Below are positions 1 to 8,150 of a DNA stretch of 37,752 bases, piece after piece. The notes below the pieces were generated by a model. It was given only the letters and a program-made list of their open reading frames with translations. It searched no databases and was not told where the DNA came from. This DNA is from STD1-204 sp041649895 (GTDB lineage: Bacteria; Patescibacteriota; Minisyncoccia; Minisyncoccales; Minisyncoccaceae). The stretch is from contig JBAZMG010000001.1 of assembly GCA_041649895.1 (NCBI GenBank), positions 1-37,752 on the forward strand. Reading direction: 5' to 3'. Position 1 is the stretch's first letter. Every line of letters begins with the position of its first letter. The translations under genes and the position numbers were made by a program.

Positions 1-310
1 CAGTCGGGGCAAGATAGGTTTCCGGCTGGTAATAATCGTAATAGCTCACGAAATATTCCACGGCATTGTCCGGAAAAAACTCCCGGAACTCGTTGCAAAG
101 CTGAGCGGCGAGGGTTTTGTTATGCGAAATCACCAGACATGGTTTCTGGATACGCTCTATCGCGTTGGCAATGGTAAAGGTTTTACCCGATCCGGTCACT
201 CCCAATAATGTTTGTTTCTTAAAAACCTTTTGCCAACCCTCCACCAACTGATCTATGGCTTTCGGTTGGTCGCCCTCAGGCTTAAAATTTGCCTTGAGCT
301 TAAACTTCAT
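1..310 (-). CDS. uvrB: UvrABC excision nuclease subunit B, N-terminal part (cut by window edge)
   Basis: UvrB is the DNA-damage-verifying helicase-like subunit of nucleotide excision repair, working with UvrA and UvrC in the cytoplasm. The 103 residues visible start at an ATG whose complement is 308-310. They contain the N-terminal GDQPKAI segment (about residues 13-19), a Walker A motif GVTGSGKT (37-44), the SHNKTLAAQL block (62-71) and the family-specific YYDYYQPETYLAPT segment (90-103). That last segment is the beta-hairpin entry that separates UvrB from other helicases. The remaining roughly 550 residues lie to the left of the window. The gene has its own candidate promoter (318-345) after a terminator. 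Identification is by motif recall and is very secure. Confidence 0.96.
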   Translation of the reverse strand, partial: MKFKLKANFKPEGDQPKAIDQLVEGWQKVFKKQTLLGVTGSGKTFTIANAIERIQKPCLVISHNKTLAAQLCNEFREFFPDNAVEYFVSYYDYYQPETYLAPT

Positions 311-317
311 AAACCAT

Positions 318-345
318 ATCTTACCATTTTAAAAATATTTTGCAA
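318..345 (-). promoter_or_regulatory. Candidate sigma-70-type promoter for uvrB
   Basis: Read on the minus strand there is TTGCAA (340-345), a 16-base spacer and TAAGAT (318-323), ending 7 bases before the uvrB start. Each hexamer matches the consensus at 4 of 6 positions. It lies between the upstream terminator and uvrB, so uvrB is probably transcribed separately with a very short leader. Confidence 0.45.
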
Positions 346-369
346 TAGCAAACCGTGCCAACGATTGCT

Positions 370-394
370 AAAAGCGCCCTCCTCGGGCGCTTTT
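370..394 (-). terminator. Rho-independent terminator after the Cys-rich exported protein gene
   Basis: A perfect 10-bp stem (370-379 with 385-394) closes a 5-base loop. The GC core GCGCCC is flanked by A and T runs, so it could act in both directions. On the minus strand it lies 22 bases after the stop of the gene at 416-1585 and before the uvrB promoter. Confidence 0.8.
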
Positions 395-415
395 AAATTT
401 CACCGGATTCTTTAC

Positions 416-1585
416 TTACAGTCCCTGTTTTTGGATCAATATTTGCACCAGGGCAATTAAAACCTGGATCAGCTCATCCCGAGTCATTTGATTCAAGGGC
501 TTGGTAATAGTCAACGATCCGACTTTATTATTAGCTGTTGAATTGCCGCTTGCGGATGTGCCTGTATTCGTCGTACCGTTTGTCGAGCTTGTTTCGGACA
601 AACAAATGCTCGTTGGCATATTCCCCGTTGCTTCGCAAATCTTTTTTTTCAAAACCGCTTTTTCCGCCTCAACACCAATTCTTTCCCCGGATCCAAGCCT
701 ATAATATTTACACCCGATTATTATCGCGGGAATACTACCATCGCTATATTCCAAAAAAACACTTTGATCGTTAAAATTATCTATATTTTTGTGATACGAA
801 ATATAATTGCCAAAACTACCAACAACACTGTCAAGAACGGCCGTTTCCCATTCACAATGCGAACAGGATGCAGATCCAAAATAGTAAATTATGGGCTTGC
901 TATTCTCTTTGCAAACCGCCACGTTTTTTATTTTGAAAGAGCCTGTCGCGTCCGCGGTTTTTTTGGCGGAACAATTAACGGTAGCGGCGCCATTACTGCC
1001 ATAACAAAACCACGTCCACGGGCCCGATCCCGAAACTATTGACGCAGTTCCGGCACCGCAAAGATTAGTTGTCGGCTTGGAAGTAAAAGACTGTCCATTC
1101 GCTGATCCGCAAACACCGTTGGTAAATATGATATTTTTATAACAATTATTTTTGAATTCGGTGTTGACGATATTCAGACAGGTTTCCGCGTCTCTCGCGG
1201 TAAAACTATAACACCTGTCTCTTAGCCAGGGCTCGGTTATAACACTACACAGCGATACGTCCTGTTTCTTAATGGCAATCGCCGAGATACAATCGTAATA
1301 ATGCGGGCCTTTTATTTTTTCACATATCGTCGTATCCAATAAAAGTTCGGCAACAGAAACATAACAACCATCAGCAAGAGATACGTTTTTTATTTTATCA
1401 CATAAAGAAACATCTTTATTCGCTTCCGCCATCTCATTAAAACACGCGTCCGCCGCTTCTTCGCTCGTTAAATTACCGCAATTACTTGCCGTCTGCGTTT
1501 GGTTAACCGCAAAAACAAAATTAACGGAAACAAAAAACGCCAACAAACAAATCGTGGCTATAATTAAAGATCTTTTCTTTAGCAT
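416..1585 (-). CDS. Exported Cys-repeat protein with thioredoxin-like domain
   Basis: The N-terminus is a signal peptide or membrane anchor (basic MLKKR, then a hydrophobic stretch to about residue 26 ending FVFA). Residues about 30-155 hold about four degenerate units of the pattern 'D-x-LC-x2-I ... D-x-CY', giving regularly spaced cysteines. A second Cys segment (NGVCGSANGQ ... GPWTWFCYGSNG ... NCSA, about 156-205) belongs to a domain I recall from other CPR exported proteins. Then comes a thioredoxin-like segment beginning KPIIYYFGSASCSHCEWE with a CSHC redox motif, a Ser/Thr/Asn-rich linker, and a hydrophobic C-terminal helix. Inference: an extracytoplasmic, possibly disulfide-active protein. 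The gene stands alone, with a terminator downstream and a structured repeat upstream. Confidence 0.6.
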   Translation of the reverse strand: MLKKRSLIIATICLLAFFVSVNFVFAVNQTQTASNCGNLTSEEAADACFNEMAEANKDVSLCDKIKNVSLADGCYVSVAELLLDTTICEKIKGPHYYDCISAIAIKKQDVSLCSVITEPWLRDRCYSFTARDAETCLNIVNTEFKNNCYKNIIFTNGVCGSANGQSFTSKPTTNLCGAGTASIVSGSGPWTWFCYGSNGAATVNCSAKKTADATGSFKIKNVAVCKENSKPIIYYFGSASCSHCEWETAVLDSVVGSFGNYISYHKNIDNFNDQSVFLEYSDGSIPAIIIGCKYYRLGSGERIGVEAEKAVLKKKICEATGNMPTSICLSETSSTNGTTNTGTSASGNSTANNKVGSLTITKPLNQMTRDELIQVLIALVQILIQKQGL

Positions 1586-1610
1586 ATTTTTATTTATACT
1601 TATTATTTAT

Positions 1611-1693
1611 CCCGATAACTTTTGAATACAATTTAAAAAGTTATCGAGGATCCTCGATAATTTATTTCCGATTACTATCGGAAAATTATCGGG
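1611..1693. repeat. Nested inverted-repeat cluster in an intergenic gap
   Basis: Within 83 bases there is an outer pair CCCGATAA (1611-1618) and TTATCGGG (1686-1693); an 11-bp stem CGATAACTTTT/AAAAGTTATCG (1613-1623 with 1636-1646); a perfect 20-base palindrome (1641-1660) centred on GGATCC; and an 8-bp hairpin TTTCCGAT/ATCGGAAA (1665-1672 with 1677-1684). All arms reuse a (T)TATCG/CGATA(A) unit. The cluster lies between the stop of the permease at 1753 and the start of the gene ending at 1585, so it is in the leader or terminator position for minus-strand transcription. It may be a decayed mobile hairpin element or a folded RNA. Confidence 0.6.
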
Positions 1694-1752
1694 ATTATTA
1701 ATATAATAATAACATAAATAAAAAATATCAAAAATAGAAATTGTGGATAAAA

Positions 1753-2997
1753 TCAGTCTTTGCGCAAGGCTGTAATGGGATCCAGTTCCGCCGCCTTTCT
1801 CGCCGGGAAAACCCCGAACACGAAACCGAGAGAACTTGAAAAGGCCAATGCCAAAATAATTGAAAATAATGAAACGGAATACGACCAGGCGAGACCGAAA
1901 GAATTAGCGATATAATAGATCACGAAGGCGACCCCCGAACCGATAATTATTCCGAATACGCCGCCCAAGAATGTGAGAATCACAGCCTCGGACAAAAATT
2001 GACCCAAAATATCAGATTTTCTCGCTCCGATGGCACGCCGCAAACCGATCTCAAATGTCCGTTCGATTACTGAGACGTACATAATGTTCGTAATACCCAC
2101 TCCTCCGACCAAAAGCGAAATAAAGGTCAGAGCGACAAGAAGCAAGGTAATACCATTTAAGACTGTCTGAATCATTTCTTTCGCTTCATTCATTGTCATT
2201 GCTTCAAAATCATCTCTTTCCGGGTCAGTAATATTGTGCCTTTCTCGCAACAAATCAACCAATTCGTCTTTTGTTTGATCAATCTTGGTGATATCACGCG
2301 CCTCCAACATAACACCCACGACATAATCAGTTCCTAAAATTTTTTTCTGCATTGTTTTTGTGGGAATATACGCCATTGAATCCAAATCAATAAACGAACC
2401 GGCGCCACGGGGCCCTACCACGCCCACCACTTCAAACGGAAGCCCCTTTACATAAACATTCTCTCCCACAGCTTCTTGGTCGCCAAACAAATAATCTTTT
2501 AATTTCGACCCCAATACCACAACCTCGGACAAAGAATTTTCTTCGTCCTTACTGTAAAATCTGCCGGTATCTATTTCGATTTTTTCTATTTCCGGAGCTT
2601 CGGCACCATAACCGAAAATTACCACGGTTTTATCCCGATCCTTGTATCGGAATACTTCCTGTCCGGTTACGTAAGAATAAATCGTCTTAACGTTGTTATT
2701 TTTGGCAATAGCGTCAACATCGCTGTTTTTGAAAGTAGTGATGTTGTTGCCGCCGGCCATATCAGAAACACTGCCGACATTTCCCTTGCCCGGCACCCTC
2801 ACCTCTATATTCAAGGCGTTCGGACTGTAAATATCAAATTCGGACAAAACCATACTTTTCAATCCGTCTCCCGCGGCAAACATTATAATTAATAAAGCAA
2901 TACCGATAGCTAAAGCGATAATAGTCAAAATCGTGCGTGATTTTTGCTGCATCAGGCTCTTCCACGCCAAATTCAAATATGTTTTTATTTTATTCAT
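1753..2997 (-). CDS. MacB/FtsX-type ABC transporter permease (second of two)
   Basis: A permease subunit of a MacB/LolCE-type ABC exporter. The plan is typical: a first transmembrane helix (about 18-42), a large extracytoplasmic MacB periplasmic-core-like domain (about 45-270), then three helices in the C-terminal 140 residues. Family segments include the N-terminal WKSLMQQKSRTILTIIALAIG, ERTFEIGLRRAIGARKSDI after the second helix, and a C-terminal FPARKAAELDPITALRKD. The length (414) fits the family. Its start overlaps the end of the preceding permease by 8 bases, which points to translational coupling and a heterodimeric pair. The substrate cannot be inferred; peptides, lipids or envelope components are usual for the family. 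Confidence 0.88.
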   Translation of the reverse strand: MNKIKTYLNLAWKSLMQQKSRTILTIIALAIGIALLIIMFAAGDGLKSMVLSEFDIYSPNALNIEVRVPGKGNVGSVSDMAGGNNITTFKNSDVDAIAKNNNVKTIYSYVTGQEVFRYKDRDKTVVIFGYGAEAPEIEKIEIDTGRFYSKDEENSLSEVVVLGSKLKDYLFGDQEAVGENVYVKGLPFEVVGVVGPRGAGSFIDLDSMAYIPTKTMQKKILGTDYVVGVMLEARDITKIDQTKDELVDLLRERHNITDPERDDFEAMTMNEAKEMIQTVLNGITLLLVALTFISLLVGGVGITNIMYVSVIERTFEIGLRRAIGARKSDILGQFLSEAVILTFLGGVFGIIIGSGVAFVIYYIANSFGLAWSYSVSLFSIILALAFSSSLGFVFGVFPARKAAELDPITALRKD

Positions 2998-4228
2998 ATC
3001 TTAATGCGTCAATGGGGTTTAATTGGCTTGCCTTGCGCGCCGGCACAATTCCAAAAATCAATCCGACGCTAATGGAAACAAAGCAACCGAGGAAAATAGA
3101 CCAAGGAGAAACTATAAACGGCCACGCATATCCTAAAAATTGCGCGACAAGGGCAACAGCCCCCGCGATTAAAAATCCGATTATAATCCCTATAATTCCG
3201 GAAACAAAAGTTATAAAAGAAGTTTCGATCAAAAATTGTATAGTGATTTCAAAACTTCTCGCGCCCACGGCTTTTCGAAGCCCGATCTCTTTTGTTCTTT
3301 CCTGAACCGTGGCAAGCATAATGTTCATTATTCCAAATCCGCCAACTAAAAGCGAAATCGCTGAAATCGCCACTAAGAAAAATTTAACCGCGTCTGTTAT
3401 TTGCGAAATTGAATCAAGCGCGGCCGCGCTTGACCTTACTGAAAAATCATCATCAATTGCGTTTTCAATCTTGTGATTTTCTCTTAGTTTTTCTTGGACA
3501 TAACCTATCGCCACGTCCATATTCTCGGCTTTATCCACTTTTATTCTCATCATATTCACATAGTCAATACCTAAAAGAATATTTTGCGCTGTTTTTATCG
3601 GCACGTAAATATCTTTGTCTTGACTTTGAACCAAGCCTCCTCCTCGCTTCGCGAAAACACCGATAACCGTAAAATTAGTTTTTTTAATTTTTATCTGGTT
3701 TCCCAGCGGCTCCTGGTCGCCGAACAGTTCTTTTGCCGCGTCAGCTCCCATTACCGCCACCTTGGCGTTGTTTACCTCTTCTTCTTCCGTAAAAAATCTG
3801 CCTGATTCTATTTTGGAATCTTCAACATCAATATAACTTGCCGTGGTTCCGACAAAGCTTGCCGATATTTTATTATCACTCCACGTAATAATATCGCTGC
3901 CGCGAACATACGTCGCGACTCCCTCAATCGAGGGATAATTTCCTTTGGCAATATCCACTCCGTCTTTATACTTCAAGCTTGTTATGACTACGCCAAAAGC
4001 CGAAGCGGGCGCTTCGGTTTCGTTTGATTTGCCCGGCAACACACCGATAATATTGCTTCCCAAACTTTTAATCTCGTTTATGATCAGGCCTTGCGCGCTC
4101 TCACCCAAAGACATTACGACTATTACCGACATAACGCCGATTATGATTCCAAGCATAGTTAAAAAAGACCGCATCTTATTGCGAACAAGCATTCGAAAGG
4201 AATTTTTTACAGCCTCATTAAAGTCCAT
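2990..4228 (-). CDS. MacB/FtsX-type ABC transporter permease (first of two)
   Basis: Same architecture as its downstream neighbour: an N-terminal helix (NKMRSFLTMLGIIIGVMSVI), an extracytoplasmic domain of about 220 residues, and three C-terminal helices with QERTKEIGLRKAVGARSFEI and the closing VPARKASQLNPIDALRYE motif. It is 412 residues long. It is the better match to canonical MacB (GIIIGVMSVIVVMSLGE and NPIDALRYE endings). It starts 4 bases after the ATPase gene and overlaps the next permease, so all four genes form a tight operon. Having two distinct permeases means the pore is probably asymmetric rather than the MacB homodimer. Substrate unknown. Confidence 0.9.
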   Translation of the reverse strand: MDFNEAVKNSFRMLVRNKMRSFLTMLGIIIGVMSVIVVMSLGESAQGLIINEIKSLGSNIIGVLPGKSNETEAPASAFGVVITSLKYKDGVDIAKGNYPSIEGVATYVRGSDIITWSDNKISASFVGTTASYIDVEDSKIESGRFFTEEEEVNNAKVAVMGADAAKELFGDQEPLGNQIKIKKTNFTVIGVFAKRGGGLVQSQDKDIYVPIKTAQNILLGIDYVNMMRIKVDKAENMDVAIGYVQEKLRENHKIENAIDDDFSVRSSAAALDSISQITDAVKFFLVAISAISLLVGGFGIMNIMLATVQERTKEIGLRKAVGARSFEITIQFLIETSFITFVSGIIGIIIGFLIAGAVALVAQFLGYAWPFIVSPWSIFLGCFVSISVGLIFGIVPARKASQLNPIDALRYE

Positions 4229-4232
4229 AAAA

Positions 4233-4955
4233 TTATTTCATCAACTCTTGATTTTCGTCGCAGGCGAATATCCTCTGTCCCACCTTTTCATCACCGACAA
4301 TGATTCCGTCTTTTACGCGGATTATTCTTCCCGCGTGCTCGGCAGTATTTTTCTCATGAGTAACAAGAATAATAGTGTTTCCTTTATCGTTTAATTCTTG
4401 GAGCAGTTTCATTACCTGATATCCCGATTTTGAATCAAGATTTCCGGTAGGTTCATCCGCGAAGATCACTTCCGGATTGTTGACCAGAGCGCGCGCTATC
4501 GCCACTCTTTGTTTTTCTCCGCCGGACAGATTCGCCGGGTTGTAATTCATTCTGTGCTCAAGCCCGACTTCAATCAAAAGCGCTTTGGCGCGGGAAGTCC
4601 TCTCGGCAACAGGTACTCCGGAATAGATCATCGGCAACATCACGTTTTCCAAAACATTGGCGCGGTTCAAAAGATTAAAAGATTGAAAAATGAAACCGAC
4701 CTTCGTGCTTCGCTTTTTCGCCAATTGGTCGTCAGTCAAACTGCCCACCTCTTCGTCCTCAAAAAAATATTCGCCGGAAGTGGGTTTGTCCAAAAAACTT
4801 AGAATATGCATCAGTGTTGATTTGCCGGAACCGGACGGACCCATTATGGCGACAAACTCTCCCTTGCAAATATCAAAAGTCACGCCACGCAAAACATTGG
4901 TAATGACGTCCCCCTCGACATAATTTTTTTTTAAATTTTTTACGCTGATCAGCAT
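4233..4955 (-). CDS. MacB/LolD-type ABC transporter ATP-binding protein
   Basis: A cytoplasmic ATPase that powers the adjacent permeases. Walker A is GPSGSGKST (about 39-47), the signature is LSGGEKQRVAIARALVNNP, Walker B is VIFADEPTGNLDS and the switch His is in ILVTHE. The ADEPTGNLD form is typical of the LolD/MacB/FtsE group. It is 240 residues long and stands alone, unlike the fused ATPase-permease MacB of enterobacteria. It begins one base after the adaptor gene stops and ends four bases before the permease start. Confidence 0.93.
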   Translation of the reverse strand: MLISVKNLKKNYVEGDVITNVLRGVTFDICKGEFVAIMGPSGSGKSTLMHILSFLDKPTSGEYFFEDEEVGSLTDDQLAKKRSTKVGFIFQSFNLLNRANVLENVMLPMIYSGVPVAERTSRAKALLIEVGLEHRMNYNPANLSGGEKQRVAIARALVNNPEVIFADEPTGNLDSKSGYQVMKLLQELNDKGNTIILVTHEKNTAEHAGRIIRVKDGIIVGDEKVGQRIFACDENQELMK

Positions 4956-4956
4956 T

Positions 4957-6495
4957 TTATTTTGTTAAAACTTTCAAAATCACCGTATCCCCCTCGGAAA
5001 GTCCGGACAAAATCTCAGTCTTGCTGTCATCGGCTTTCAGTCCCACGACCACATCTTTCTCAATAATTTTATTATCGTCGCCCAAAACACGAACATACTT
5101 TTGATCGCTATCGGTTCTTGTTAAAATGGCGCGCGAGGGAACAAACAAGGCGTTATCTTTTTTGTTCGTATTGATTAAAATATTGGCTGTCATTCCCGGT
5201 CTGATCAAACCGCTACCGGCATCATTGATCGAAACCTTAACTTTGTAATAAACAACGTCCTGAATATCGGTGGACGCGGGTTCAATTGACATCACCGTAC
5301 CGTCAAATTTCACATCGGTTCCAATCGCGTCAAACGTAATCACGGCCGCGTCGTTTATTTTTGTCTTTACGACGTCCGTTTCCGGAATATCCACCTCTAT
5401 CTCAAAATGAGGAGAAAGCAATTCGATCATCGGCTCGGCGGAAGATATGAGCTCGCCCGCTTTTTTATAGACCTTGCTCACTTCGCCGCTGATCGGAGCG
5501 GTGATAATGGCTTTGTTTCGGTTCGCTATCGCCTGATCCAAAATAGCTTGATAGTAAGCGGTATCAATATCTCTCGGCTTCGCGATCAGGGAATCGTAAT
5601 TCGCTTTTTGCAGTGCGAGAGCGCTCTCGGCTGAATCTACCGAGGCTTGCGCGGCAATTATGACCTGGCGTTGATTTTCTTTGGCTGCGTTATAAGCGTT
5701 TAGATTGGTTAAATAATTGGCCGCCTTGGTATTGGGAATAAAAATGGTCCAGATATCGCTTTGATTTACGGGCAAGCTTGGGAATTGTATGTACAAGCCC
5801 CTTGTGCCCATTTTTATCGGAGTAAGCGTGCTCACAATATCGGTCGCTGTTTCTAGGCCGGTAATCTTAAAACGATAACCCGCGCTCGTCTGATACACGG
5901 ATATATTGTATTGTCCTTCGGCAGTTCCATTATAACTCCCGGAAATAACGGGAACCAAAGTTGAAGGATTTTTATTGTCCGGCACCGCCACTATTCCGGA
6001 ATTTAACAACGCGCTGTAAGCGTTCTCAACCAATAATTCTTGCTGTTGCGTCGCGGCCTCCAAATTATTTCGCGCGTTATTCAAAGCGGTTTCAGCGGAA
6101 TCAACTTGTTTTTGGGCGACATCGATCTGTCCCGCGGTTGCTCCGGCCAATTTTTGGTCAAGCGAAGATTGCGCTTGGCTGACGGCGGCGTTCAATTCGG
6201 TCAAAGACAAATTGGCGAGCCACTGCCCTCGTACCACTTTGGAACCTTCATCCACTCTCACGCTCGAGATTATTCCCGGAATTTGAAAATTCAGAGACAG
6301 AGTATCGGCTGACTGTATTTTACCCGTCGCGTCCACGGTTTGAATTAAATTTCCGCGCTCCACTTTCGCGGTTTCGTACTGCGGAGCCTTATTTCCACCT
6401 CGCGCGAATAACGCGATAACAACTATCAAAACAACGACGATAGCGCCGATAATGAATTTTTTTGTTTTTAAAAATTTAAAATTTATTTTTGCCAT
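4957..6495 (-). CDS. HlyD/MacA-type periplasmic adaptor subunit with a beta-rich insertion
   Basis: A membrane-fusion (adaptor) protein for the downstream ABC exporter. It has an N-terminal membrane anchor (about 12-30), a first half of a lipoyl-like domain with VDEGSKVVRGQWLANL (81-96), an alpha-helical hairpin with arms at about 98-160 and 268-325, a second lipoyl half (ITAPISGEVSKVYKKAGE, from 331), and beta-barrel and proximal domains at the C-terminus. Between the two hairpin arms is an extra block (about 165-265) that is rich in beta-type sequence and not coiled coil. In Gram-negative MacA the hairpin tip meets TolC; no TolC-like gene is visible here. It is the first gene of the operon. 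Confidence 0.88.
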   Translation of the reverse strand: MAKINFKFLKTKKFIIGAIVVVLIVVIALFARGGNKAPQYETAKVERGNLIQTVDATGKIQSADTLSLNFQIPGIISSVRVDEGSKVVRGQWLANLSLTELNAAVSQAQSSLDQKLAGATAGQIDVAQKQVDSAETALNNARNNLEAATQQQELLVENAYSALLNSGIVAVPDNKNPSTLVPVISGSYNGTAEGQYNISVYQTSAGYRFKITGLETATDIVSTLTPIKMGTRGLYIQFPSLPVNQSDIWTIFIPNTKAANYLTNLNAYNAAKENQRQVIIAAQASVDSAESALALQKANYDSLIAKPRDIDTAYYQAILDQAIANRNKAIITAPISGEVSKVYKKAGELISSAEPMIELLSPHFEIEVDIPETDVVKTKINDAAVITFDAIGTDVKFDGTVMSIEPASTDIQDVVYYKVKVSINDAGSGLIRPGMTANILINTNKKDNALFVPSRAILTRTDSDQKYVRVLGDDNKIIEKDVVVGLKADDSKTEILSGLSEGDTVILKVLTK

Positions 6496-6582
6496 AGTTA
6501 TTTATTATTTAAAATTCTTTTCTCGCAAAATGCCAAAAAAAGAACAATTAAAATGCCTTTATTTTTATTTAATTTCTTCCAT

Positions 6583-6611
6583 ACTATACTATTAATATGC
6601 TTTATTTTCAA
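6583..6611 (-). promoter_or_regulatory. Sigma-70-type promoter for the first MacAB-like operon
   Basis: On the minus strand TTGAAA (6606-6611), a 17-base spacer and TATAGT (6583-6588). The spacing is ideal and each hexamer has 5 of 6 consensus bases. The predicted start lies near 6576, giving a leader of about 80 bases before the adaptor start at 6495. Confidence 0.65.
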
Positions 6612-6652
6612 GACCTTCATGGGCTAAGAGCGCACCATCAATACACTACTCC

Positions 6653-6681
6653 TTGTTTTAAGGCTAAAACCGGAATATAAT
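6653..6681 (+). promoter_or_regulatory. Sigma-70-type promoter for the MBOAT-SGNH pair
   Basis: TTGTTT (6653-6658), a 17-base spacer and a perfect TATAAT (6676-6681). The predicted start is near 6688, about 30 bases before the MBOAT start. It is divergent from the exporter promoter, with about 40 bases between the two -35 boxes. Confidence 0.7.
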
Positions 6682-6716
6682 AAAACAACATATGGACAAA
6701 TAAAATCGGATAATTT

Positions 6717-8147
6717 ATGGTTTTTCCAACAATTGAATTTTTTTATTTTTTCGCGTTCGTACTTATCTTTAATTGGCTTCTAAAACCATTGCCCGTTCTT
6801 TGGAAGTTTTTTTTGCTTTTTTCGAGCTATTTTTTTTATTCTCTTTGGGACCCGCGATTCCTCACGGTCTTGATCGGTGTCTCCGTATTTAATTATTTCT
6901 CCGCGCTCATAATCGAAAAAGCGCGAAAATTCAAGAAACTGTATTTTGTCGTTTCCGTAATAATAAATCTGCTTTGCTTGAGCATCTTTAAATATTACGA
7001 ATTTTTTCGCGTCGGAGCAGAATCATTTTTGGATAAATTGGGAATATTCTATACTCTGCCGCTCCTAGACATCCTTTTGCCCTTGGGCTTATCGTTTTAT
7101 CTTTTCCGGGCAATCTCTTATATTGCCGATGTTTATCTGAAAAAAATGCCTGCCAGCCGGTCACTCCTGGATTTTTCTCTTTATGTTTCCTTTTTCCCCC
7201 AGCTTTTCTCGGGACCGATCGCGAGAGCGATAGACTTCATCCCTCAATTAAAAGACGGTGGCGCGAAAAAAATAGAAAACTTTTCGGAAAATATGACCCT
7301 GATAGCCATCGGCTTATTTAAAAAAATAGTGATTTCCAGCTATTTGATCATAGCCATCACCGATAATGTTTTCGCGGTTCCGGAAAATCATTCGGCCCTG
7401 GTTGTTTGGCTGGCACTGCTCTCGTATTACCTTGTGATCTATTTTGATTTCAGCGGCTACAGCGATATGGCCATCGGTTTCGCCGGATTACTGGGATTTC
7501 GCTCGCCCGCCAATTTCAATATGCCTTATTTGGCGACAAGCATCAAAGATTTCTGGAGGCGGTGGCACATTACGCTATCAAGCTGGATAAAGGACTATGT
7601 TTATATTCCTCTCGGCGGAAACAGGAGAGGCTTACTCGTAAAATATTTCAATCTGATGGTCATTATGCTTTTGATCGGCCTCTGGCATGGCGCTTCCATT
7701 AATTACGTGATTTGGGGCGGCATCCAAGGTGTGGGACTGACAGCCTTCAATATCAAGAGTGACATCGAAAAAAAGATCTGGCCGAATAAAAAACCACACA
7801 AGATCAGGGATGCTCTCGGAAAGATAGCGGGCTGGGTGTTTACTTTTGTCTTTGTTTTGTTTTCCTGGATCTTTTTCAAATCGACAGCCATTGATGTCGC
7901 CTTCAAATTCATTCGATCTTTATTCGATTTCAATCGTCCGGGAGAACAATTTGAGTTATTCATAATTTTGTTCATTGTGGTCGGATTTTTACTTGTCTTT
8001 TTCGAGAAAAGGATTATAAATACTATGATTAGGATAAAAAATTTCCTGCCGTGGCCGCTATTAACGATATTTATCGTCTCCCTGTTATTGCTCATATTCA
8101 AATTAAGCCAGGACGTTATGCCTCCCTTTATTTACTTTGATTTTTAA
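6717..8147 (+). CDS. MBOAT-family membrane O-acyltransferase (AlgI/DltB-like)
   Basis: A polytopic membrane protein that transfers acyl groups, usually acetyl, across the membrane to exported polymers or polysaccharides. It begins MVFPTIEFFYFFAFVL, as AlgI homologues do. It contains the MBOAT core WRRWHITLSSWIKDYVYIPLGG (His at residue 284) and the second conserved His in LWHGASINYVIWGG (H324). About ten or more hydrophobic segments are spread over 476 residues, the usual family length. The stop is followed three bases later by the start of an SGNH-hydrolase gene, an arrangement known from alginate, peptidoglycan and other O-acetylation systems. The acceptor polymer is not indicated by neighbours. 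Confidence 0.93.
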   Translation: MVFPTIEFFYFFAFVLIFNWLLKPLPVLWKFFLLFSSYFFYSLWDPRFLTVLIGVSVFNYFSALIIEKARKFKKLYFVVSVIINLLCLSIFKYYEFFRVGAESFLDKLGIFYTLPLLDILLPLGLSFYLFRAISYIADVYLKKMPASRSLLDFSLYVSFFPQLFSGPIARAIDFIPQLKDGGAKKIENFSENMTLIAIGLFKKIVISSYLIIAITDNVFAVPENHSALVVWLALLSYYLVIYFDFSGYSDMAIGFAGLLGFRSPANFNMPYLATSIKDFWRRWHITLSSWIKDYVYIPLGGNRRGLLVKYFNLMVIMLLIGLWHGASINYVIWGGIQGVGLTAFNIKSDIEKKIWPNKKPHKIRDALGKIAGWVFTFVFVLFSWIFFKSTAIDVAFKFIRSLFDFNRPGEQFELFIILFIVVGFLLVFFEKRIINTMIRIKNFLPWPLLTIFIVSLLLLIFKLSQDVMPPFIYFDF

Positions 8148-8150
8148 TTT

